Assembly: GCA_040081395.1 (NCBI GenBank)
Contig: JBEBGN010000003.1
Coordinates: 1-64,000, forward strand
DNA from: UBA2982 sp040081395
Lineage (GTDB): Bacteria; Gemmatimonadota; Gemmatimonadetes; Longimicrobiales; Gaopeijiaceae
DNA length: 64,000 nt
Reading direction: 5' to 3'
This document shows positions 44,002 through 52,423 of this stretch, piece after piece (the stretch's first letter is position 1; the number at the start of each line of letters is the position of its first letter). The notes below the pieces were generated by a model. It searched no databases, was not told where the DNA came from, and saw only the letters and a program-made list of their open reading frames with translations. Both the position numbers and the translations under genes were made by a program.

Positions 44002-45183
44002 CTAGAACGCGCTGATCCCCGTCAGCGTCTGCCCCAGGATCAGCGAGTGCACGTCGTGCGTGCCCTCGTAGGTATAGACCGACTCCAGGTTCGCCATGTG
44101 CCGCATGGAGTGGTACTCGACGAGGATGCCGTTCCCGCCGAGTAGGCGCCGTGCCTCGCGCGCGACATTGGTCGCCATGTCGACGTTGGCGCGCTTGGCG
44201 AGCGACACCTGCTGCGGCGTCATCTTCCCCTCGTCCTTGAGGCGGCCGAGCCGGTAGCTGAGTAGCTGTGCCTGCGTGATGTTGGTCAGCATATCCGCGA
44301 GCCGTACCTGCTGGATCTGCTTGCCGCCAATGGGGCCGCCGAACATGACGCGCTCCTTCGAGTAGGAGAGCGCCTCGTGGAAGCACGCCATGGCCGCGCC
44401 GATCACGCCCCAGGTGATGCCGTAGCGCGCCTGCGTGAGAGCCTGCAGCGGGCTCTTGAGCCCGCCCGACCCGGGCAGCACCGCGTCCTCGGGAAGCTCG
44501 ACGTCCTGGAACACGAGTTCGCTGGTGTCCGACGCGAGCAGCGACAGCTTCCCCTTCTGGTCCTTCGCGCTGAAACCGGGAGTCTTCTTCGGCACCACGA
44601 ACCCACGGATCGTCTTCACGTCGCCGATCTCGCCGGTCTGCGCCCATACCACCGCCACGTCGGCCATCGATCCGTTCGTGATCCACATTTTGGCGCCATT
44701 GAGCAGCCACCCATCCTTGGTCTGCTTGGCGGTGGTGATCATGCCGGACGGATTCGACCCGTAGTCGGGCTCGGTGAGCCCGAAGCAACCCGTGGCGGTG
44801 CCCGCGGCCAGCTTGGGCAACCACTCCTTCTTCTGCGTATCGCTGCCGAACGCGTGGATCGGGTACATCACGAGAGCGCCCTGAACGGACGCGAACGAGC
44901 GGATGCCCGAGTCGCCGCGCTCGAGTTCCTGCATGATGAGCCCGTAGGCCACGTTGTTGAGGCCGGCGCAGCCGTACTCCTCCGGCAGCGTGGGCCCGAG
45001 AACACCCAGCTCGGCCATCTCCGGGATCAGTTCGCGCGGAAAGCGCCGCTCGATGTACGCCTTGCCGATGATCGGCATGACACGGTCATCGACCCAGGCG
45101 CGTACCGTATCGCGGACCAGGCGCTCCTCCTCGGTGAGGAGCGCGTCGATGTCGTAGAAGTCGATGCCCTCGAACTTGGCCAT
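44002..45183 (-). CDS. Acyl-CoA dehydrogenase, glutaryl-CoA dehydrogenase type
   Basis: A 393-residue FAD enzyme that should oxidise and decarboxylate glutaryl-CoA to crotonyl-CoA in lysine or tryptophan breakdown. FAD-binding segments are CFGLTEPDYGSNPSG and WITNGSMADVAVVWAQT. The catalytic base Glu lies in SVYTYEGTHDVHSLILG, the form seen in glutaryl-CoA dehydrogenases, and LGGNGILVEYHSMRHMANLE also fits that subfamily. Another short-chain substrate is possible. It stands alone in its direction between unrelated genes. Confidence 0.85.
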   Translation of the reverse strand: MAKFEGIDFYDIDALLTEEERLVRDTVRAWVDDRVMPIIGKAYIERRFPRELIPEMAELGVLGPTLPEEYGCAGLNNVAYGLIMQELERGDSGIRSFASVQGALVMYPIHAFGSDTQKKEWLPKLAAGTATGCFGLTEPDYGSNPSGMITTAKQTKDGWLLNGAKMWITNGSMADVAVVWAQTGEIGDVKTIRGFVVPKKTPGFSAKDQKGKLSLLASDTSELVFQDVELPEDAVLPGSGGLKSPLQALTQARYGITWGVIGAAMACFHEALSYSKERVMFGGPIGGKQIQQVRLADMLTNITQAQLLSYRLGRLKDEGKMTPQQVSLAKRANVDMATNVAREARRLLGGNGILVEYHSMRHMANLESVYTYEGTHDVHSLILGQTLTGISAF

Positions 45184-45251
45184 GGACCGTGGCTCTCGCG
45201 GGAGAGGTGGGGACGGACGCGGGGTAGTGTAGTGGACGGCCCCAGGGCGTT

Positions 45252-46556
45252 CTAGTCGAGTCCGAGTGACGCACCCGGACCGAAGCGGGCCTCCGAGCTC
45301 CCGCTGGTGCGAACGATCTGGCGGTGCGGTAGCCCGAGGATGTTGCCGAGGAACACGCTGACGACGCCCGAACGGTTCGACGTATAGAGGAAGTAGTCAC
45401 CATCCGCGGCCCAACTCGCGTCGCCGTCCCCACCCTCCTGCGTCGTCACGGCCCGCTCGCCCGAACCGTCCGCGGAGGCGTAACAATAGTCCCAGTTCTG
45501 AGGCGCGGATGGAACGCAGCTGAAGAGCAAACCGCTCCCGTCCGGAGCCCAGAGCGGCTCGAAGGCCATGTACCCGGATCCGCCGAGCCGGAAGAGCTCC
45601 TGGCCACCCGCGTTCAGGACCACGATCTGCCCAGTGCTGGTAAGTTGCACCGCGACCCGGCTCGCGTCGGGAGTCCATGCCGTCTGGTCTCCGTCGAAGT
45701 TTGCGAAGAGCGAGTCCGAGCCCGTCGCCCACGAGTGCAGGCGGATCTGGCCCCCACTCCGATACGCGATCTGTTCCGTCCCCGGCCGCCATGACAGCGC
45801 TCCGGCCGAGAGCCCCGGAATGCTGTCGAGCGCCGTCGTGCCCGTGGCGTCGTAGAGCATGAGTGCTACATCCGCATTCGGATCGCCGCAGTCACGCGTA
45901 CGGCCGAGCACCATCCGATCCCCGGTGGGAGACCACGCGGGCCGATCCCACGCGTATGCGAACTCGGGCCGGCCTACGGGGGTCACAGTCCGCGTCGCCA
46001 CGTGAAAGAGGGACCGAGCGCACTTGGGGCTCCACGACGGCCACGCCCCGACCATGACCGAAGCGCCCGCCGGACTCCACGAAAGGATGCTCACCGCCCC
46101 CGGATAGATGTAGCTCCTGACGCTTCCATCCGTGCCGCGGTACGCGACCTCGTCGATGCGTTCGGTCCGGTACACGAAGTCTCCGATGCACGTGACCTCC
46201 AGGATGACTTCGGCCGGCGTGCCTTCGGCGACTACCACGTCCACGGTCGATTGGTCGGCCCAGCAGTGATCCGGGAGGCCGGACACCGATACCTGCACAT
46301 CGCCCGGCGGCACCCCGAGCCTCACGGACTCGTCCCGGGCGACTCGGCGTGTCTGGAACGCACCCTGCGCGCCAACCCTCACGGCGACGCCCCCGGAGAC
46401 GGTGCCGTTGCCGCGCATATTCATCGTCACCGTGAGCTCACCGGCGGGGGCCGCCGCGGTGGGAGCCCCGCCACCGCACGCGGTGAGCGCGCAAATCAGG
46501 GCCGCGCTAGCCCAAACCGCCCGAGCGAGCTTCGGAACCATCGGCTGAGGTGTCAT
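45252..46556 (-). CDS. Lipoprotein with a WD40-like (PD40/TolB) propeller
   Basis: A 434-residue protein with lipobox LTAC. An N-terminal PEGA/Ig-like domain (residues about 40-120) contains NMRGNGTVSGGVAVRV and VPPGDVQVSVSGLPDHCW. The rest is a beta-propeller with repeated SWSPAGASVMVG, AWSPTGDRMVLG, SWRPGTEQIAYRSG, AWTPDASRVAVQL, LWAPDGSGLLFSC and SWAADGDYFLYTS blades. Such proteins are abundant in Gemmatimonadota. Function unknown; surface binding is an inference. Confidence 0.8.
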   Translation of the reverse strand: MTPQPMVPKLARAVWASAALICALTACGGGAPTAAAPAGELTVTMNMRGNGTVSGGVAVRVGAQGAFQTRRVARDESVRLGVPPGDVQVSVSGLPDHCWADQSTVDVVVAEGTPAEVILEVTCIGDFVYRTERIDEVAYRGTDGSVRSYIYPGAVSILSWSPAGASVMVGAWPSWSPKCARSLFHVATRTVTPVGRPEFAYAWDRPAWSPTGDRMVLGRTRDCGDPNADVALMLYDATGTTALDSIPGLSAGALSWRPGTEQIAYRSGGQIRLHSWATGSDSLFANFDGDQTAWTPDASRVAVQLTSTGQIVVLNAGGQELFRLGGSGYMAFEPLWAPDGSGLLFSCVPSAPQNWDYCYASADGSGERAVTTQEGGDGDASWAADGDYFLYTSNRSGVVSVFLGNILGLPHRQIVRTSGSSEARFGPGASLGLD

Positions 46557-46721
46557 CGGGACACCCTATTCCTCCGGTGGCAAACGCGCCACCCACGGGC
46601 CTGCGTCGGCCGCCCGATCCCCGTACCTACGGGAGGGCTCCTGGCCATAGTTCATCCCATCGACGGCGCGCGCCCGTTGGGCGATCGTTTCGTCCGACCC
46701 ATCCTCCAGCACGGAAGCGGT

Positions 46722-47192
46722 ATGAACTGGGACGCAGTCGGCGCGCTCGCCGAGCTCACGGGCGCCATCGCGGTCGTCATCTCCGTCCTCTACCTGGCGT
46801 GGCAGGTGCGCGGACAGGTGCAGGAGACCCGGCTCACGGCGATTCACGAGGTGTCGGTGGGTTTTCGCGAGGGCATCGCCGCCACCTTCATGGACCGCCA
46901 GCTCGCCGAGCTATTCGTGAAGGCCAAGGACGGCGCCGAGGGTTTGCCCGAAGCCGATCGGCTCCAGTTCGTGGCGTTCATCCAGCGGAACTATCGCGTC
47001 TGGGAGGATGCGTTCTACCAGCACCGCCAGGGTCGTCTCGACGATCCGCACTGGCACTCCATGGACCGACAGTACTCGTCGTTCCTCAGCTGGCCGGGGG
47101 TGCGCTGGGTGTGGAGCATCCGCAGGGAGTTCTACACGCCGCAGTTCAGGGAGTACGTCGACTCGCTGAAGCCGGCGCCGCACCCCTTCTGA
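46722..47192 (+). CDS. Membrane-anchored protein, unknown
   Basis: A 156-residue protein with one N-terminal helix (LTGAIAVVISVLYLAWQV) and a helical soluble domain rich in Trp and Arg (QRNYRVWEDAFYQHRQGRLDD, FLSWPGVRWVWSIRREFY). The pattern is that of widespread bacterial hypothetical proteins annotated only as membrane proteins. A weak GGAAG site precedes ATG 46722. Confidence 0.68.
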   Translation: MNWDAVGALAELTGAIAVVISVLYLAWQVRGQVQETRLTAIHEVSVGFREGIAATFMDRQLAELFVKAKDGAEGLPEADRLQFVAFIQRNYRVWEDAFYQHRQGRLDDPHWHSMDRQYSSFLSWPGVRWVWSIRREFYTPQFREYVDSLKPAPHPF

Positions 47193-47243
47193 CGGGGGGC
47201 GCGGGCAGCGCCTCAGCGCCCGCGATGCCCCGCGCGCCCACGA

Positions 47244-48257
47244 CTAGCGGAGCGCGCGCACGATCGCGCCGGTGAAATCTCGCGTCGTGGCTTTCCCGCC
47301 CATGTCCGCGGTGCGGCTCACACTCTTCCGCACCAGGTCCTCGAGCGCGGCTCGGATGCGGGCCGCCGCCTCGGGCTGTCCGATATGGTCCAGGAGAAGG
47401 CACGCCGACAGGATGAGCGCGGTCGGGTTCGCGATCCCCTTCCCCGCGATGTCGGGAGCCGAACCGTGCACGGCCTCGAACATCGCAGCCTGCTCGCCGA
47501 TGTTACCTGCCGGGGCGAACCCCAGCCCTCCCACCAGACCGGCCATCAGATCGGAGAGGATGTCGCCGAACATGTTCTCCATGACCAGCACGTCGAAGCG
47601 ACCCGGGTCGAGCACGAGCTGCATCGCGGTCGCGTCGATGATGCGATCCTCGAAGGTGACGTCGGGAAACCCCTTCGCGACCTCCTGAGCTACCTCCAGG
47701 ATCAACCCCTGTGTGTACTTCAGGATATTCGCCTTGTGCGCGAGCGTGACCTTCTTGCGCCCACGGCTCCGCGCGTACTCGAATGCGTAGCGCAAAATGC
47801 GCTCGGCCCCGAAGCGTGTGACGATCATGACCGACTCGGCGGCCGCACGCGGATCGCCATGCATGCCGATGTAGTGCTCGACGCCGACGTAGAGTCCCTC
47901 GGTGTTCTCGCGGATGAGCACCAGGTCCACGTTCTCGTAGCGCCCCCCCGGCACGATCGTGCGCACCGGCCGCACGTTGGCGTACAGGTCGTACGTCTTC
48001 CGCAACTCGACGTTGATGGATCGGAAGCCGGACCCGGACGGGGTGGTCAGTGGCCCCTTCAGGATCAGCCGAGTGCGCTCGGCGGAGTCGAGGGTCGCCT
48101 TGGGGAGCGGATTCCTGAGCTGCTTGAGGGCTTCGAGGCCTGCGAGCTGGGTGTCGTACTCGAGGTCCGCTCCGGCCGCGGCGAGAACCGCGACGGTCGC
48201 GTCCGTGACCTCCGGACCGATCCCGTCGCCGGGGATGAGGGTTACGACACGGGGCAT
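47244..48257 (-). CDS. NAD-type isocitrate dehydrogenase
   Basis: A 337-residue beta-decarboxylating dehydrogenase. GDGIGPEV, the substrate loop FRSINVELRKTYDLYANVRPVR (the S-x-N-x-x-L-R pattern of isocitrate rather than isopropylmalate enzymes), ENTEGLYVG, HKANILKYTQG, and EAVHGSAPDIAGKGIANPTA are present. It should convert isocitrate to 2-oxoglutarate in the TCA cycle. Homoisocitrate dehydrogenase is the main alternative. The upstream lipoprotein gene ends five bases before its start, so they share a transcript. Confidence 0.85.
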   Translation of the reverse strand: MPRVVTLIPGDGIGPEVTDATVAVLAAAGADLEYDTQLAGLEALKQLRNPLPKATLDSAERTRLILKGPLTTPSGSGFRSINVELRKTYDLYANVRPVRTIVPGGRYENVDLVLIRENTEGLYVGVEHYIGMHGDPRAAAESVMIVTRFGAERILRYAFEYARSRGRKKVTLAHKANILKYTQGLILEVAQEVAKGFPDVTFEDRIIDATAMQLVLDPGRFDVLVMENMFGDILSDLMAGLVGGLGFAPAGNIGEQAAMFEAVHGSAPDIAGKGIANPTALILSACLLLDHIGQPEAAARIRAALEDLVRKSVSRTADMGGKATTRDFTGAIVRALR

Positions 48258-48262
48258 GAGAC

Positions 48263-48862
48263 TCAGGGAACTCCGTACCAGATGAGCGTGCGCGCTACCT
48301 CGTCCACCGCTGAAGCCAGCCCACGCGGGTCCGAGGCCGGAAACGCCCCGCCCTCGAGCACCCCGAACCACATGATGCGCCCCGTGCGCACGTCGATGAG
48401 CGTCGACACGAAGCGTACGCGCGGATCCTCGCCCGGTGCGGCCTCCAGGGAAGCCTGCACCGGCAGGAAGACCGCCGAAGCGTCGACGAGCGACGCCGTT
48501 CGCCGCAGCTCTCCGTACAGCGGATCGCCGATGCGATCGACCTCGGCTTGGAGGAAGACGCCGACCGGGAGCCCGCGCGTGCGCGCCTGCATGGCGGGAG
48601 AGCGCGCGAGCACCTCCTCCACCTCGGCAGCCGAGACCCAGAGGACCCCCTGCCCGCGCTGCCGCAGGCCGTAGGCCAGCTCGGCGTCGGGATCGCCTGG
48701 CACGGCGAGGTTCTGCTGGACCGGCAGGAGCAGGACACGGACGCCGCGTAGGTCGGGCGACACCCCCCGTGTCGATCCCGGCTCGGGAGGAGGCGCCGTG
48801 CGAGGACCGCACGCCGCCAGCACGAGCGCGACGAGCGCTACAGCCGCGGATCGGATGATCAC
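48263..48862 (-). CDS. Lipoprotein, unknown
   Basis: A 199-residue lipoprotein with lipobox LAAC. GTG 48862 is chosen because it starts the signal peptide four bases after the upstream stop. The fold appears to be a nucleoside-like alpha/beta domain: LRGVRVLLLPVQQNLAVPG, ELAYGLRQRG, VRFVSTLIDVRTGRIMWFGVLEGG. The last phrase is common in proteins related to the TolB N-terminal or CsgG-like export group. Function unknown. Confidence 0.68.
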   Translation of the reverse strand: MIIRSAAVALVALVLAACGPRTAPPPEPGSTRGVSPDLRGVRVLLLPVQQNLAVPGDPDAELAYGLRQRGQGVLWVSAAEVEEVLARSPAMQARTRGLPVGVFLQAEVDRIGDPLYGELRRTASLVDASAVFLPVQASLEAAPGEDPRVRFVSTLIDVRTGRIMWFGVLEGGAFPASDPRGLASAVDEVARTLIWYGVP

Positions 48863-48866
48863 TCCC

Positions 48867-50051
48867 TTACGCCCCCGCAACCGGCTCCAGACGCACGATC
48901 GGCGTCGGGTTTCCACCCTGGCGGTCATCCAGGGCGATGTAGATGTAGCCGTCCGGCCCAACGCGGATATCGCGGATGCGTCCATACCCCACCATGAGTC
49001 CGGGACGCTCGAGCCGCCCGACCTGGTTCTCGCCGTTCACCTTGAGTAACGGCACACGCGCAACGGTGAGTCCCGAGAGACCGCCCACGAACGCGCTGCC
49101 GCGCCACTCCGGGAAGCGATCGCCCTGGTAGATGGCGAGGCCGGAGGGACCGATGGATGGTGTCCAGTGCTGCACGGGCTGAAGCATCCCCTCGAGTTCG
49201 CGGCTCGCGTGGATCGGGGCACCGCCGTACTGCACCCCGAGGCCGACCACCGGCCAGCCGTAGTTTCCACCTCGCACGATCTGGTTCAGCTCGTCTCCGC
49301 CCTGCGCTCCGTGCTCCGACGCCCACAGATCTCCCGTCTCGGGGTGGAAGGTGAGGCCCTGGAGTGAGCGATGCCCGTAGCTCCAGATCTCAGGGAGCGC
49401 ACCCTGCCGACCCACGAATGGGTTATCCGCAGGAACCCTGCCATCGTCGTGCAGGCGGATGACCTTCCCGTTGTGTACGCCGAGGTTCTGCGCGGGATGC
49501 TGCTCGCGCGGCACCGACAGCGGATCTACCGCGCGATCGGACACGGTGATGAAGAGATAGCCGTTCCCGTCGAACGCGAGCCGCGAGCCGTAGTGCGCCT
49601 CTCCCGTGCTCCACGCGCGCGCCTCGAATATCTCCTGCACGCCCTCCAGACGATTCCCTTCCAGCCGGCCGCGCACCACCGCCGTCGTACCCTGCGTGCC
49701 GTCGGCGCTCGGCTTCGAGTAGCTCAGGTAGATCAACCGGTTGGTCGCGAACTGAGGGTGGACGACGACGTCGAGCAGTCCGCCCTGACCACCGTAGCGT
49801 ACACGCGGCACACCCGTGATCTCCTCGGCCTGGAGCACCCCGTTGCGAACGACCCGGAGTCGACCCGGCCGCTCGGTCACCAGCATTTCACCCGTCGGGA
49901 GCCACGCCATCGACCACGGGTCCTGGAGCGCGGGCACCACGGTGCTCACGCGGTAGGGACCGCGCTCGGCCCGGAGCGTGGTGTTCTGGGCGGAGACGGC
50001 GATCGGCAGGGCCAGCAGCACGGCGAGACAGGAGGCGGCGGCGCGAGTCAT
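48867..50051 (-). CDS. PQQ-type soluble aldose sugar dehydrogenase
   Basis: A 394-residue periplasmic protein with signal peptide (LAVLLALPIAVSAQ). It matches the soluble glucose/sorbosone dehydrogenase family: LQDPWSMAWLPTGEMLVTERPGRL, YGGQGGLLDVVVHPQF, RLAFDGNGYLFITVSDR, IWSYGHRSLQGLTFHPETGDLWASEHGAQGGDELN, GNYGWPVV. The catalytic His and the six-blade propeller with the calcium/PQQ site are expected there. No PQQ synthesis genes are in the window. Substrate unknown. Confidence 0.9.
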   Translation of the reverse strand: MTRAAASCLAVLLALPIAVSAQNTTLRAERGPYRVSTVVPALQDPWSMAWLPTGEMLVTERPGRLRVVRNGVLQAEEITGVPRVRYGGQGGLLDVVVHPQFATNRLIYLSYSKPSADGTQGTTAVVRGRLEGNRLEGVQEIFEARAWSTGEAHYGSRLAFDGNGYLFITVSDRAVDPLSVPREQHPAQNLGVHNGKVIRLHDDGRVPADNPFVGRQGALPEIWSYGHRSLQGLTFHPETGDLWASEHGAQGGDELNQIVRGGNYGWPVVGLGVQYGGAPIHASRELEGMLQPVQHWTPSIGPSGLAIYQGDRFPEWRGSAFVGGLSGLTVARVPLLKVNGENQVGRLERPGLMVGYGRIRDIRVGPDGYIYIALDDRQGGNPTPIVRLEPVAGA

Positions 50052-50122
50052 GGGCAGATCCGGTGGAGGGTCGACCGCCCGTATACACGGGTGTGGGCGG
50101 GGCGGTGCCAAACGCGGTGCGT

Positions 50123-50752
50123 TCAGGTCCCGCAGGGGCCGCCGCATTCGTCGCACCGCTCCCCTCGAAAAGCCTCCAACCCTTCCCGTACGATGATGGG
50201 CACCATGGCGAGCGCTGCGACGGGATCGGCCCACCAGAGCCCGAACACCGCGTTGAGCATAAGACCACCGAGCAGGATCGCCGACAGGTAGGTGCAGAGG
50301 CTCGTCTGGAAGGAGTCGGCCGCTAGGGCACGGCTCCCGAGCTCGATCGCCAGCCGACGCTTCTTGTGAGCCAGGACGGGCATAACGACGAGCGATACGC
50401 AAGCGAGCACGATGCCGGGGACGCTCGCATCGGGTGGCTCGCCGGCGATCAACGAGCGTCCGGCCTCGTACAGCACGTAAGCCGCGAGCGCAAACAGCGA
50501 CAGTCCGACCATCCGCAGGGCCTGCGCCTCGACCCGTTCCTCGGTAGCGAGGTCGCGCCCGCCCTGGAGCCGCCAGAGCAGGACCAGGCCCGAGCTCGTC
50601 TCCACGAAGCTGTCCACGCCGAATCCGACCAGTGCGATGCTCCCGGCGAGGGCGCCCAGGGCCACGCTCGTGAGCCCCTCGACGCTGTTCCAGAGCACCG
50701 TGAACCATTCGAGCCGACGGCCCCGGGCCAGCAGCTCCGGTCGGTTGCTCAC
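50123..50752 (-). CDS. Cation diffusion facilitator-like transporter
   Basis: A 209-residue protein with about six helices. GVDSFVETSSGLVLLWR and ALAADSFQTSLCTYLSAILL correspond to the metal-site helices 2 and 5, with Asp retained but the usual paired His replaced. It lacks the C-terminal cytoplasmic domain; instead it ends RCDECGGPCGT, a Cys-rich tail that could bind metal. The GTG start overlaps the msrB stop by one base. Substrate unknown. Confidence 0.78.
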   Translation of the reverse strand: MSNRPELLARGRRLEWFTVLWNSVEGLTSVALGALAGSIALVGFGVDSFVETSSGLVLLWRLQGGRDLATEERVEAQALRMVGLSLFALAAYVLYEAGRSLIAGEPPDASVPGIVLACVSLVVMPVLAHKKRRLAIELGSRALAADSFQTSLCTYLSAILLGGLMLNAVFGLWWADPVAALAMVPIIVREGLEAFRGERCDECGGPCGT

Positions 50753-51156
50753 TATTCGTCCCGCGCCTTCTCCAGCTCCAGGGAGCACGAGTTGATGCAA
50801 TAGCGCATACCCGTCGACGTGGGGCCATCGGGGAACACATGTCCGAGATGGCCTCCGCACTTTGCGCACAGCACTTCGACGCGGGTCATGAAGTGACTGC
50901 GATCGGTCTGGGTGCGGATGTTCTCGTTCGCCATCACGTCCGAGAACGAGGGCCACCCGGTCCCAGAGTCGAATTTGGTGTCGGACGAGAAGAGCGCTGC
51001 CCCACACCCGCGGCACTTGTAGACGCCCGCGGCCTTCTCGGCGTGGTACTTCCCCGTGAACGCGCGCTCGGTCCCCTTCTCCCGCAGGACGTGGTACGCC
51101 TCGGGGTCGAGGGCCTCCCGCCACTCCTTGTCGGACTTCTTCGGTTGCTCGGCCAT
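50752..51156 (-). CDS. msrB: Peptide methionine-(R)-sulfoxide reductase MsrB
   Basis: A 134-residue enzyme that repairs R-methionine sulfoxide. Zinc cysteines are 48, 51, 97 and 100 (CRGC, CAKC). The catalytic Cys120 is in MRYCINSCSL, and GTGWPSF and GHLGHVFPDGP are intact. No signal peptide, so cytoplasmic. It precedes the CDF gene with a one-base overlap. Confidence 0.95.
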   Translation of the reverse strand: MAEQPKKSDKEWREALDPEAYHVLREKGTERAFTGKYHAEKAAGVYKCRGCGAALFSSDTKFDSGTGWPSFSDVMANENIRTQTDRSHFMTRVEVLCAKCGGHLGHVFPDGPTSTGMRYCINSCSLELEKARDE

Positions 51157-51234
51157 GCGTCACCTCGGTCGTTGATCGGGGGTTCCAACCCCTGGAGTCC
51201 CACGGGGATCCAGTGCGTTGACGATGTATGCAGG

Positions 51235-51252
51235 GCGATGTATATACATCGC
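51235..51252. promoter_or_regulatory. Perfect 18-bp palindromic operator of the second VapBC pair
   Basis: GCGATGTATATACATCGC is fully self-complementary and ends at the base before ATG 51253. A half-site ACGATGTATGC lies just upstream near 51221. The position suggests antitoxin autoregulation. Confidence 0.82.
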
Positions 51253-51510
51253 ATGGTCCGCACTCAGCTCTACCTGGACGACGAGATCCACCGTCGACTC
51301 CGCGCGGCGGCGCAGAAGCACGGACGCACGGTGTCGGACCTCGTGCGCGAGGCCCTCGATCGCGTGTATGGCGATGCAGGACACGACGAGCGGCTCATTA
51401 CCCTAGAGGGGATCGATTCCCTATGGCGAGGTCGCGAAGACCTGCCCGACACGCGCGCGTACGTGAGACAGCTGCGGCGGGATACGAGACCGAGGAAGCG
51501 ATCGCCCTAG
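51253..51510 (+). CDS. vapB: Ribbon-helix-helix antitoxin
   Basis: An 85-residue protein with the RHH pattern VRTQLYLDDEIHRRLRAAAQKHGRTVSDLVREALDRVY and a charged tail. ATG 51253 directly follows the palindrome; an in-frame ATG at 51238 inside the palindrome would add MYIHR. No ribosome-binding site is visible before either, so leaderless translation is possible. It is followed by a PIN toxin after five bases. Confidence 0.86.
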   Translation: MVRTQLYLDDEIHRRLRAAAQKHGRTVSDLVREALDRVYGDAGHDERLITLEGIDSLWRGREDLPDTRAYVRQLRRDTRPRKRSP

Positions 51511-51515
51511 CGGGG

Positions 51516-51896
51516 GTGCTGCTCGACTCCGACGTCATCATCGAGGTGCTCCGAGGTCGGGAGTCGGTGGTGGCCGCTGTCCGTGCGCTGGAATCGAGGG
51601 GAATACCAACCTTCTGCTCCCCCGTCGCATGGGCCGAGATCTACGCGGGACTCCGGCCAGGCGAAGAACCCCTGACCCGAGCTTTCTTCGAGGCACGGGG
51701 AGAGGTGGTCCTGGACGCCAAGACCGGTCGTCGGGCCGGAGCGTACCTGGCGCGCTACGCGGCTTCGCACGGGGTCGAGATCGCGGACGCCCTCGTGGCT
51801 GCAGCCGCGAGCACCTCCGGGCTGCATCTCTGGACCCTCAACCGAAAGCACTACCCGATGCCGGACGTGCGCGTCTACGAGGCCGCGCGCCCCTGA
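51516..51896 (+). CDS. vapC: VapC-type PIN-domain toxin
   Basis: A 126-residue PIN ribonuclease starting at GTG 51516 (MLLDSDVIIEVLRG after initiation). The acidic residues are in LLDSD, VAWAEIYAG and VEIADALVAAAA, with TLNRKHYPM at the end. Length and motif spacing are normal. Only five bases separate it from the antitoxin stop. Confidence 0.88.
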   Translation: MLLDSDVIIEVLRGRESVVAAVRALESRGIPTFCSPVAWAEIYAGLRPGEEPLTRAFFEARGEVVLDAKTGRRAGAYLARYAASHGVEIADALVAAAASTSGLHLWTLNRKHYPMPDVRVYEAARP

Positions 51897-51984
51897 ACGC
51901 CCCGCCCTTCAGGCGTGTCCTCCATTGACAGGGCTCGCATGGAGGCGCCGATTGGCCGGTCCCGCCCCCCAGTGGAGCCCGAGC

Positions 51985-52368
51985 ATGAGCTTGTCCGACG
52001 TCCGGTTGGAGAAGTGGTCCGACATCCCGCGCGAGAAAGTGACCGACGTCATCGGCCGCCGTCTCTTCACGGGAAAACGCATGATGTTGGCGCAGGTGTA
52101 TCTCGACAAAGGCGCCATCGTCCCCTGGCACTCCCACGAAAACGAGCAGTTGACCTGGGTCCTGGAAGGGGCGCTGCGCTTCTGGATCGGGCAGGAAGGG
52201 GGCCCGGACCTGAAGGAAGTGGTCGTGGGAGAGGGGGATGTCCTGTATATCCCCTCGAACGTGCCGCACAAGGCGGAAGCCCTGGAGGACACGCTCGACG
52301 TCGATGTATTCAGCCCGCCGCGGGAGGACTGGCTGAAGCACACCGACACGTATTTCCACAGGAAATGA
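51985..52368 (+). CDS. Cupin-domain protein (KdgF-like)
   Basis: A 127-residue single-domain cupin. Metal ligands are in VPWHSHENEQLTWVLEG and PHKAEAL. The DIPREKVTDVIGRRLFTGKRMMLAQVYLDKG start resembles KdgF-type cupins that linearise unsaturated uronates, but no uronate genes are nearby. GGAG lies about nine bases upstream of ATG 51985. Confidence 0.75.
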   Translation: MSLSDVRLEKWSDIPREKVTDVIGRRLFTGKRMMLAQVYLDKGAIVPWHSHENEQLTWVLEGALRFWIGQEGGPDLKEVVVGEGDVLYIPSNVPHKAEALEDTLDVDVFSPPREDWLKHTDTYFHRK

Positions 52369-52423
52369 CGGCCCCCCGTTACGCTTCAGGCTTCACGGAG
52401 GCGGTGCGGGTAATACATTAGGA

